DNA of 64,000 bases, taken from the NCBI RefSeq assembly GCF_024281235.1, contig NZ_JAHWXY010000012.1, positions 1 to 64,000 of the forward strand, given 5' to 3'. The translations under genes and the position numbers were made by a program. The notes under the pieces were generated by a model, which was not told the DNA's origin, searched no databases, and was given only the letters and a program-made list of their open reading frames with translations. The stretch comes from Shinella daejeonensis (GTDB lineage: Bacteria; Pseudomonadota; Alphaproteobacteria; Rhizobiales; Rhizobiaceae). Below are positions 36,094 through 44,590 of this stretch, one piece after another (positions within the stretch are counted from its first letter, which is position 1; every line of letters starts with the position of its first letter).

Positions 36094-37188
36094 ATGACCG
36101 CTACCCCTTCCGCCGAACGCCTTCTTTCCTGGTATGACCGGCATCACCGGGACCTGCCCTGGCGGGTGAGCCCGTCCATGGCGGCGCGCGGCGCGCGGGC
36201 CGACCCCTATCGGGTCTGGCTTTCCGAAGTGATGCTGCAACAGACCACCGTTCAGGCGGTGAAACGCTATTTCATCGCCTTCACCACGCGCTGGCCGACC
36301 GTTTTCGATCTTGCCCGCGCCGAAAGCGAGGAGGTGATGAAGGCCTGGGCGGGGCTCGGCTATTACGCCCGGGCGCGCAATCTCAAGAAATGCGCCGAGG
36401 CCGTCGCCTTCGAACATGGCGGCGTCTTCCCCGATACCGAGACGGCGCTGAAGGCGCTGCCGGGCATCGGCGACTATACGGCGGCGGCGATCGCCGCCAT
36501 CGCCTTCGATCGGCAAAGCGCGGTGCTCGACGGCAATGTCGAGCGGGTCATCGCGCGGCTCCATGCGGTCGAGACGCCGCTTCCGGCCGCCAAACCCGCC
36601 ATGCGCGCCCTCGTCGCGGCGATGACGCCGGCGTCACGGCCCGGTGATTTCGCTCAGGCGATGATGGATCTCGGCGCGACGATCTGCACGCCGCGGCGGC
36701 CCGCCTGCGCGCTCTGTCCGCTCAACACCGATTGCCGCGTGTCGGGCCGGCAGGACCCGGAGCTTTTCCCGCGCAAGGCGGAAAAGAAGGCCCGGCCGGT
36801 GCGCCTCGGCGCGGCCTTCGTCGCCGAGACCGCCGAGGGCGCGATCTATCTGCGCAAGCGCCGGGCAAGCGGCCTGCTCGGCGGCATGACGGAGGTCCCC
36901 GGCACCGGCTGGACCGCACGCCAGGACGGCGAAACCGGCGCAGAGGCCGCCCCCTTCCCGGCGGCCTGGCGGGCCTGCGGCGTCATCACCCATGTCTTCA
37001 CCCATTTCGAACTGCGCCTGAGCGTCTATCACGCGCGCGCGCCGCAGGCCGCCCCGGACGGCGACGGCGATGGCGACGGCTGGTGGCAGCCGCGCGAGAC
37101 GCTTTCCGGCGAGGCCTTGCCCACCGTCATGAAGAAGGCAATAAGGCAGGCTGTTCCCGAAGCATTTGTGAAAGCGAGGTTTCCATGA
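36094..37188 (+). CDS. mutY: A/G-specific adenine glycosylase
   Basis: A 364-residue MutY: it removes adenine opposite 8-oxoguanine. It shows the catalytic Glu region EVMLQQTTV, helix-hairpin-helix LPGIGDYTAAAIAAIAFD with catalytic Asp, the four-Cys iron-sulfur loop CTPRRPACALCPLNTDC (6-2-5 spacing) and a C-terminal NUDIX-like domain. Its stop overlaps the HAD gene by 4 bp (ATGA). An Asp/Gly-rich insert, DGDGDGDG, near the C-terminus is unusual but lies in a loop. Confidence 0.96.
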   Translation: MTATPSAERLLSWYDRHHRDLPWRVSPSMAARGARADPYRVWLSEVMLQQTTVQAVKRYFIAFTTRWPTVFDLARAESEEVMKAWAGLGYYARARNLKKCAEAVAFEHGGVFPDTETALKALPGIGDYTAAAIAAIAFDRQSAVLDGNVERVIARLHAVETPLPAAKPAMRALVAAMTPASRPGDFAQAMMDLGATICTPRRPACALCPLNTDCRVSGRQDPELFPRKAEKKARPVRLGAAFVAETAEGAIYLRKRRASGLLGGMTEVPGTGWTARQDGETGAEAAPFPAAWRACGVITHVFTHFELRLSVYHARAPQAAPDGDGDGDGWWQPRETLSGEALPTVMKKAIRQAVPEAFVKARFP

Positions 37189-37802
37189 GCAATGTCGATA
37201 TCCGGCACATCGTCTTCGACATCGGCAAGGTGCTGATCCATTACGATCCCCACCTGCCCTTCAGCCGGATCATCCCGGACACGGCGGAACGCGAATGGTT
37301 CTTCGCCAACCTCTGCACCCATGAGTGGAACATGGAGCAGGATCGCGGCCGCAGCTGGGAGGAAGCCGAGACGCTGCTGATCGCCGATCATCCGGAGCGC
37401 CAGGATCATATCCGCGCCTTCCGCAAGCACTGGCGCGAGATGGTGCCGCACGCCTATGACGACAGCGTCGCCATCATGACGGCGCTGATCGATGAGGGCC
37501 GCGACGTGACGATGCTGACGAATTTCGCCGCCGACACCTTCAGGGAAGCGCGGGTCATGTATCCCTTCCTCGAGCTGCCGCGCGGCGTGACGGTCTCCGG
37601 CGAAGTGAAGCTGATCAAGCCGGATCGCGCGATCTACGAAAAGCACGCCGGCGACTTCGATCTTGATCCCGCCCATACGCTGTTCATCGACGACACGCCG
37701 ATAAACGTCGAGGCGGCGCGCGATGCCGGCTGGCAGGCCGTGCATTTTTCCGGCGCGGACAAACTGCGGAGCGATCTGGCCGCATACGGCCTGGCGATCT
37801 GA
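37185..37802 (+). CDS. HAD-family hydrolase (YihX-like)
   Basis: A 205-residue haloacid dehalogenase-type phosphatase. It has motif I VFDIGKVLI (the second Asp replaced by Gly, as in several phosphonatase/dehalogenase relatives), motif II MLTNFA, and motifs III/IV with Lys-Pro-Asp in LIKPDRAIYEKH and FIDDTPINVEAARDAG. It is coupled to mutY by an ATGA overlap. The substrate is unknown. Confidence 0.87.
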   Translation: MSNVDIRHIVFDIGKVLIHYDPHLPFSRIIPDTAEREWFFANLCTHEWNMEQDRGRSWEEAETLLIADHPERQDHIRAFRKHWREMVPHAYDDSVAIMTALIDEGRDVTMLTNFAADTFREARVMYPFLELPRGVTVSGEVKLIKPDRAIYEKHAGDFDLDPAHTLFIDDTPINVEAARDAGWQAVHFSGADKLRSDLAAYGLAI

Positions 37803-37821
37803 CGCTTTCGCCCTCAAAACG

Positions 37822-37856
37822 AAACGCCCGGGGTCCGACGGACCCCGGGCGTTTTC
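37822..37856 (+). terminator. Rho-independent terminator of the mutY-HAD operon
   Basis: A perfect 15-bp stem (37822-37836 with 37840-37854; core CGCCCGGGGTCC) with a 3-nt loop, ending in TTTTC. The A-rich left edge makes it usable on the other strand as well. Confidence 0.9.
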
Positions 37857-38051
37857 GCATTTCCGGGACTGAAGGTACGAAAACCGGAAAGGCGATTTCA
37901 GCGCATCGACCCCGACCCCGCGCCTTGCGTGGCCGGCTGATGTCTCTGGACGAAAGACTAGGCCGGCGATGGTTAACATCGATTGAACGCGAGGCCCGCC
38001 GGACACGAATTTCCGGCCGACGCCGCAGCCCGGAAAACCGATGCGCAAACA

Positions 38052-38089
38052 GCCACAGCCCCCGGTGCAGGGACACCGGAGGCCGCGGC
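38052..38089 (-). terminator. Hairpin after ccrM
   Basis: Arms 38052-38067 and 38074-38089 pair over 16 positions. On the minus strand all pairs form, three of them G-U, while the plus strand would have mismatches. This points to an RNA structure at the 3' end of the ccrM transcript. The T-run (TGTTTGC) is weak. Confidence 0.6.
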
Positions 38090-38119
38090 TGGAGAAAAGC
38101 GAAAGACAGGTCCGGCGGC

Positions 38120-39436
<1,317 letters not shown>

Positions 39437-39474
39437 TTACGGGCGCGGTCGCCCTTTGGAAAGACGGCAGGGAC

Positions 39475-40164
39475 ATGGACGGTTTCGATCTCATCATCTT
39501 CGACTGCGACGGGGTTCTCGTCGATTCGGAAATCATCGCGGCGGAAGTGGAATCGCGGCTTCTGACCGGAGCCGGCTATCCGATCGGCGTCGAGGAGATG
39601 GGCGAGCGCTTCTCCGGCATGACCTGGCACAATATCCTGCTGACCATCGAACGGGAGGCGGCGATCCCCCTTTCCGCCTCGCTGCTCGACCAGTCGGAAA
39701 AGCTGCTCGACGCGCGGCTCGCCGCCGAGGTCGAGGCGATCGACGGCGTCAAGGCGGCGCTGTCGCGGCTGCGCAAGCCCTATTGCGTCTGCTCCAATTC
39801 CTCCTCCGACCGGCTGGCGATGATGCTCGGCAAGGTCGGGCTCCGGGAGGTCTTCGCGCCGCATATCTATTCGGCCAAGGATCTCGGCCCGGACCGCGTG
39901 AAGCCGAAGCCGGACATCTTCCTGCACGGCGCAAGGCAGTTCAACGCCAATCCGGCCAACACGCTGGTGGTCGAGGATTCCGTGCACGGCATCCATGGCG
40001 CGCGCGCCGCCGGCATGCGCGTCGTCGGCTTCACCGGCGCGTCGCACAGCTATCCCTCCCATGCCGACCAGTTGACCGAAGCGGGTGCGGAAACGGTGAT
40101 TTCGCGCATGAGCGAGCTGCCGGACGTCATCGCCGCGCTGGCCGAATGGCAGGACGCGATCTGA
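39475..40164 (+). CDS. HAD-IA family phosphatase (Gph/beta-PGM-like)
   Basis: A 229-residue HAD hydrolase with motif I FDCDGVLVDSE, motif II VCSNSS, and motifs III/IV KPKPDIFLHGA and VEDSVHGIHGARAAG, as in phosphoglycolate phosphatases and beta-phosphoglucomutases. ATG at 39475 was chosen because the conserved core begins at once; the ribosome-binding site is weak (GGCAGGGAC). A strong terminator follows. The substrate is unknown. Confidence 0.9.
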   Translation: MDGFDLIIFDCDGVLVDSEIIAAEVESRLLTGAGYPIGVEEMGERFSGMTWHNILLTIEREAAIPLSASLLDQSEKLLDARLAAEVEAIDGVKAALSRLRKPYCVCSNSSSDRLAMMLGKVGLREVFAPHIYSAKDLGPDRVKPKPDIFLHGARQFNANPANTLVVEDSVHGIHGARAAGMRVVGFTGASHSYPSHADQLTEAGAETVISRMSELPDVIAALAEWQDAI

Positions 40165-40186
40165 CACGGCGATCCCGTCGAACGGA

Positions 40187-40222
40187 AAAGACCGCGGCAA
40201 CGATCGTTCCGCGGTCTTTTTT
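40187..40222 (+). terminator. Rho-independent terminator after the HAD-IA gene
   Basis: AAAAGACCGCGG (40187-40198) and CCGCGGTCTTTT (40209-40220) form a 12-bp stem ending in T6. The convergent lipoprotein gene may use it too. Confidence 0.92.
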
Positions 40223-40243
40223 CCTGTCTGCGGCCGGGGCGGC

Positions 40244-40810
40244 CTATTTCGTGTTGTAGGGACCCTCGTCGAAGCCGACATAGACCTTCACGAAGCCGCC
40301 GGAACCGCCCGGCAGATCGACATTGGCCTGCGTGAAAATGAACTGGCCGGTGCCGGAATCGGCCGGGATCGTCACCTCGAACTGGACGAGTTGCGAATAG
40401 AGCGTCTGGGCGCCATCGGTGGCGGCCACGCGGATCGGCAACTTGACGGTCTGCGGCGAGCCGGCCGGCCCGGTCACGATGCGGCCCTGCGCCATCACGG
40501 TCATGCGCAGCCCGTTCTCGCTCAGCACGCATTGGCGCGTGGTGTCGGCAAGCGTCGCCTGATAGAGCAGGTTTTCCGCGTCCTCCTTCGCGCGGCCGGC
40601 ATATTTGCGATGGACGGCGGTGCCCTCGCGCAGATAGACCGGCGGGCAGGCTCCCTGGATGACCGCCGTCTGCTGTTGCTGGCCGGCGGCCGGGCGGGCG
40701 CCATCCGATGCCGTCACACCGAGATCGGCGGCACTGTCCGTCTGGTTGCAGCCGGCGGCGAGGACGAGGAGGGAGACGCCGGCGAAGCGGCGGATGATCG
40801 TTCCAAACAC
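40244..40810 (-). CDS. Conserved rhizobial lipoprotein
   Basis: A 188-residue protein with a lipobox at LLVLAAGC (Cys21). The mature part has the pattern GACPPVYLREGTAVHRKYAG and QFIFTQANVDLPGGSGGF, known in uncharacterised envelope lipoproteins of rhizobia. Start GTG at 40810, preceded by AGGGGTTACAGTAAC. It is divergent from thrC. The function is unknown. Confidence 0.78.
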   Translation of the reverse strand: MFGTIIRRFAGVSLLVLAAGCNQTDSAADLGVTASDGARPAAGQQQQTAVIQGACPPVYLREGTAVHRKYAGRAKEDAENLLYQATLADTTRQCVLSENGLRMTVMAQGRIVTGPAGSPQTVKLPIRVAATDGAQTLYSQLVQFEVTIPADSGTGQFIFTQANVDLPGGSGGFVKVYVGFDEGPYNTK

Positions 40811-41011
40811 GTTACTGTAACCCCTGCGACTCTGAGGCCCGCCCTGACGGACCGGCGGCCTTTCGGAACTCTCCTTGCGGGTCTTTTCACGACCCCCGGC
40901 GATGGTCTATAGCAGCGGCGCGGCGAAAAATCGATTGTCGAATGACGCCGCCGGCACAATTTCGGATACGCCCCGGCAGGCGGCCTACCCCTGCCCCCAT
41001 CGCAAGGACGT

Positions 41012-42415
41012 ATGGATATGGACTATGTTTCGACGCGGGGCGAGGCCCCCTCCCTCGGGTTTTCCGACGCGCTTCTGGCGGGCCTTGCACGCGACGGCGG
41101 GCTTTATGTGCCGCGCGAATGGCCGGTCTTCTCGAAGAAGGACATCCGGCGGCTGCGCGGAAAATCCTATCAGGAAATCGCCTTCACCGTCCTCCTCCCC
41201 TTCGTCGAGGGCGACATTCCGGCCGACCGCTTCCGCACGATGATCGACGAGGCCTATGCGACCTTCCGCCATCCGGCCGTCGCCCCCCTCGTCCAGACCG
41301 GCGCGAATGCCTTCGTGCTGGAGCTTTTCCACGGCACCACGCTTGCCTTCAAGGACGTGGCGATGCAGCTTCTCGCCCGGCTGATGGACCATGCGCTCGC
41401 CGCCCGCAACGCGCGCGCGACCATCGTCGGCGCCACCTCGGGCGACACCGGCGGCGCGGCGATCGACGCCTTCGCCGGACGCGAACGCACCGACATCTTC
41501 ATTCTCTTTCCGGAAGGCAAGGTTTCGCCGGTGCAGCAGCGCCAGATGACCACCTCGCCGGAGAAGAACGTCCACGCACTGGCGATCCGGGGCAATTTCG
41601 ACGATTGCCAGGATCTCGTGAAGGCGATGTTCAATCACACGGGCTTCCGCGACCGGATGAAGCTTTCCGGCGTCAACTCGATCAACTGGGCGCGCATCAT
41701 GGCCCAGATCGTCTATTACTTCACCAGCGCCGTGGCGCTCGGCGGGCCGGACCGGAAGGTCTCCTTCACCGTGCCGACCGGCAACTTCGGCGATATTTTC
41801 GCCGGCTACGCCGCCAGGCGCATGGGGTTGCCGATCGACAAGCTGGTGATCGCCACCAATGAGAACGACATTCTCGCCCGCACGCTGAAGACCGGCCGCT
41901 ACGAGATGAAGGAGGTCAAGGCCACCACCTCGCCCTCCATGGATATCCAGATCTCCTCCAATTTCGAACGCCTGCTGTTCGAGGCCCACGATCGCGACGC
42001 GGACGCCGTGCGGCGCGCCATGGCGAGCCTCCGGCAATCCGGCAGCTTCGACATCGGGGAAGGCGCGCTGAAAGCGATCCGCAAGGATTTCCGCGCCGGC
42101 CGCGCCTCGGAGCGTCAGGTGGCGCAGACGATCCGCACGACGCTTGCCGAAACCGGGTATCTGCTCGATCCGCATTCGGCCGTCGGCGTCTTCGTGGCGG
42201 CCAGGCACCAGAAGCCGCTGGCGCCCATGGTGACGCTCGCCACCGCGCATCCGGCGAAATTCCCCGCCGCGGTAAAATCCGCCAGCGGTATTGACCCCGC
42301 GCTTCCGGCGTGGCTTGCTGGAATGATGCAAAGGGAGGAGCGCTTCGACATCCTGGACGCCGATCTCGACAAAGTGGAAACCTTCATCGGCGACCGCGCC
42401 CGGATCCGGGATTAG
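41012..42415 (+). CDS. thrC: Threonine synthase
   Basis: A 467-residue PLP enzyme that converts O-phosphohomoserine to threonine. The N-terminus (MDYVSTRGEAPSLGFSDALL) and the PLP lysine in LAFKDVAMQLL are typical; SGDTGGAAIDAFAGR binds the phosphate. Either ATG at 41012 or the one at 41018 could be the start; AAGGACGT lies close before the first, so the second has the better spacing. It is 13 bp upstream of the M16 peptidase gene, an order conserved in rhizobia. Confidence 0.96.
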   Translation: MDMDYVSTRGEAPSLGFSDALLAGLARDGGLYVPREWPVFSKKDIRRLRGKSYQEIAFTVLLPFVEGDIPADRFRTMIDEAYATFRHPAVAPLVQTGANAFVLELFHGTTLAFKDVAMQLLARLMDHALAARNARATIVGATSGDTGGAAIDAFAGRERTDIFILFPEGKVSPVQQRQMTTSPEKNVHALAIRGNFDDCQDLVKAMFNHTGFRDRMKLSGVNSINWARIMAQIVYYFTSAVALGGPDRKVSFTVPTGNFGDIFAGYAARRMGLPIDKLVIATNENDILARTLKTGRYEMKEVKATTSPSMDIQISSNFERLLFEAHDRDADAVRRAMASLRQSGSFDIGEGALKAIRKDFRAGRASERQVAQTIRTTLAETGYLLDPHSAVGVFVAARHQKPLAPMVTLATAHPAKFPAAVKSASGIDPALPAWLAGMMQREERFDILDADLDKVETFIGDRARIRD

Positions 42416-42428
42416 CGAAACGCAGAAA

Positions 42429-43736
42429 GTGCGGATGATGACAGTTGACTGCACCCGGCTTGCGTCCGGGTTGACCGTGGTGACCCAATCGATGCCCCAT
42501 CTGGAGAGCGTGGCTCTCGGCGTGTGGATCAAATCCGGGTCGCGCAACGAAACCACGGACGAGCATGGCATCGCCCATCTTCTCGAGCATATGGCCTTCA
42601 AGGGCACCGGCCGCCGCTCCGCCCGGCAGATCGCCGAGGAGATCGAGAACGTCGGCGGCGAGGTCAATGCCGCCACCTCCACGGAAACCACCTCCTATTA
42701 CGCCCGCGTCCTCAAGGACCATACCTCGCTCGCCGTCGACATCCTCGCCGACATCCTCACGGAATCGGCCTTCGACGAGGAAGAGCTGAGGCGGGAAAAA
42801 CAGGTCATCCTGCAAGAGATCGGCGCGGCCAACGACACGCCCGACGACGTGGTCTTCGACCGGTTCTCCGAAGTCGCCTATCGCGACCAGATCATCGGCC
42901 GGGCCATTCTCGGCACGCCGGAAACCGTGCTCTCCTTCTCGCCGGGCGAGATCCGCACCTATCTCGACCGCAATTACACCACCGACCGCATGTTCGTCGT
43001 GGCGGCCGGCGCGGTCGATCATGACGAATTCGTGCGCGAGGTGGAAAGCCGTTTCTCGACGCTGCCGACCGCACCGGGCACGCCGCCGAGCTTCGAGGCC
43101 GCGACCTATACCGGCGGCGACGTGCGCGAGACGCGCGACCTGATGGATGCACAGGTGCTGCTCGGCTTCGAAGGCAAGGCCTATCACGCCCGCGACTTCT
43201 ACTGTTCGCAGATCCTCGCCAATATCCTCGGCGGCGGCATGTCCTCGCGGCTCTTCCAGGAAGTGCGCGAGCATCGCGGCCTGTGCTATTCCATCTACGC
43301 CTTCCACTGGGGCTTTTCCGATACCGGCATCTTCGGCATCCATGCCGCGACCGGCGGCGAGAACCTGCCGGAGCTGATGCCGGTCATCTTCCAGGAGCTG
43401 CGCCGCGCCTCCGAAGAGATCGACCAGCAGGAAATCGAGCGCGCGCGCGCGCAGATCCGCGCGCAGCTGCTGATGGGGCAGGAAAGCCCGGCCGCCCGCG
43501 CCGGCCAGATCGCCCGGCAGATGATGCTCTACGGACGCCCCATCCCCAACGAGGAGATGATGGAGCGCCTCGAAGGCATCACCATCTCCAGGCTCACCGA
43601 CCTTGCCGGCCGGCTGTTCTTCGACACGGTTCCCACCCTGTCGGCCATCGGCCCCGTGGAACGGCTCATTCCGACCACCGACATCACCCGCTCCCTTTCG
43701 CGCCAGCCGGCGCGGCAGCAGCGCGCGGCAAGCTGA
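42429..43736 (+). CDS. M16B-family zinc peptidase (mitochondrial processing peptidase-like)
   Basis: A 435-residue M16 peptidase with the inverted zinc motif HLLEH (50-54), the downstream metal Glu in EELRREKQVILQEIGAAND and the C-terminal R/Y region REHRGLCYSIYAFHWGF. The family resembles mitochondrial processing peptidase beta and is conserved after thrC in rhizobia. GTG at 42429, with ATGs at 42435 and 42438 as alternatives. The natural substrate is unknown. Confidence 0.93.
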   Translation: MRMMTVDCTRLASGLTVVTQSMPHLESVALGVWIKSGSRNETTDEHGIAHLLEHMAFKGTGRRSARQIAEEIENVGGEVNAATSTETTSYYARVLKDHTSLAVDILADILTESAFDEEELRREKQVILQEIGAANDTPDDVVFDRFSEVAYRDQIIGRAILGTPETVLSFSPGEIRTYLDRNYTTDRMFVVAAGAVDHDEFVREVESRFSTLPTAPGTPPSFEAATYTGGDVRETRDLMDAQVLLGFEGKAYHARDFYCSQILANILGGGMSSRLFQEVREHRGLCYSIYAFHWGFSDTGIFGIHAATGGENLPELMPVIFQELRRASEEIDQQEIERARAQIRAQLLMGQESPAARAGQIARQMMLYGRPIPNEEMMERLEGITISRLTDLAGRLFFDTVPTLSAIGPVERLIPTTDITRSLSRQPARQQRAAS

Positions 43737-43845
43737 ACGCCCGCAACGCCCAGGCCGGCATTTGACGCCGGCGGGACGGCGGCCTAGTCTTTTCCGGGAC
43801 GCCGGCGCGGCGTTCCGGCATCATCATCTCCGCGCGGAGGCACGC

Positions 43846-44478
43846 ATGACACGGTCGGTCTTTCGGTTCCTGTCGCGGCAGTCCGATTCCGTCGAGCTTG
43901 CCGGCCCGCGCCATCTTCTCCGTCTTCCCCGTTTCCAGGATTACCGGCAGTGGCATGCGCTGCGCAGCGAAAGCCGCGCCTTCCTCGAGCCCTGGGAGCC
44001 GCGCTGGCGGGCCGACGACCTGTCCGAAAGCGCCTTCCGCGCCCGTGTGGTCCGTAACGAACAGGAATACGCCTCGGGCCAGGCCGTGCCGCTCCTAATC
44101 TTCTCCCGGCCGGACGAATGCCTGCTCGGCGGGATCACCATCGGCTATATCCGGCGCGGCGCGGCGCAATGCGGCATGATCGGGTACTGGATGGGCGAGC
44201 GGCATGCCGGCCAGGGACACATGTTTTCCGCCCTCAATCTGGTCATACCCCATATCTTTTCACGCCTTCAGTTGCACCGTATCGAGGCAGCCTGTATTCC
44301 AGACAACGCAAGAAGCATCCGTCTCCTTGAAAAGGCCGGCTTTCAACGGGAAGGCTACCTCAGGGAATACTTGAAGATAAACGGGGAGTGGCGCGACCAT
44401 CTGATGTATTCGCTTCTGGCCACCGATCGGCGGCCCCAGGTAGTAAGCAGCCGGACGGAAACGGCCGGCACCGCGTGA
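43846..44478 (+). CDS. GNAT N-acetyltransferase (RimJ-like)
   Basis: A 210-residue GNAT protein of the RimJ/RimL group: GGITIGYIRRG and IGYWMGERHAGQGHMFSALN form the acetyl-CoA-binding strand and loop, and ACIPDNARSIRLLEKAGFQ the C-terminal part. ATG at 43846 follows GCGGAGGCACGC. Relatives acetylate the N-terminus of ribosomal proteins; whether this one does is unknown. It is third in the thrC-M16-GNAT row, after a 109-bp gap. Confidence 0.9.
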   Translation: MTRSVFRFLSRQSDSVELAGPRHLLRLPRFQDYRQWHALRSESRAFLEPWEPRWRADDLSESAFRARVVRNEQEYASGQAVPLLIFSRPDECLLGGITIGYIRRGAAQCGMIGYWMGERHAGQGHMFSALNLVIPHIFSRLQLHRIEAACIPDNARSIRLLEKAGFQREGYLREYLKINGEWRDHLMYSLLATDRRPQVVSSRTETAGTA

Positions 44479-44590
44479 AGGCGGCGAAGACAGAAGGGAT
44501 AGAGCGGCAGCCCGGCCTTGCGCCGGATAGCCGCCGCTCTGGCAAGAACGGCCGCGCTCTGCTGGGGCAACCAGGGATCATGCAGTTTCC

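Larger units (their letters stand above)
37803..38119. other. Intergenic region between the HAD and ccrM genes
   Basis: This 317-bp gap separates convergent genes. It holds the plus-strand terminator at 37822-37856 and a minus-strand hairpin at 38052-38089. I see no gene between them. Confidence 0.55.

Noticed and set aside
41012-43736. A riboswitch or leader before thrC
   Set aside because: The gap between the lipoprotein gene and thrC is about 200 bp and shows no convincing attenuator or leader peptide.
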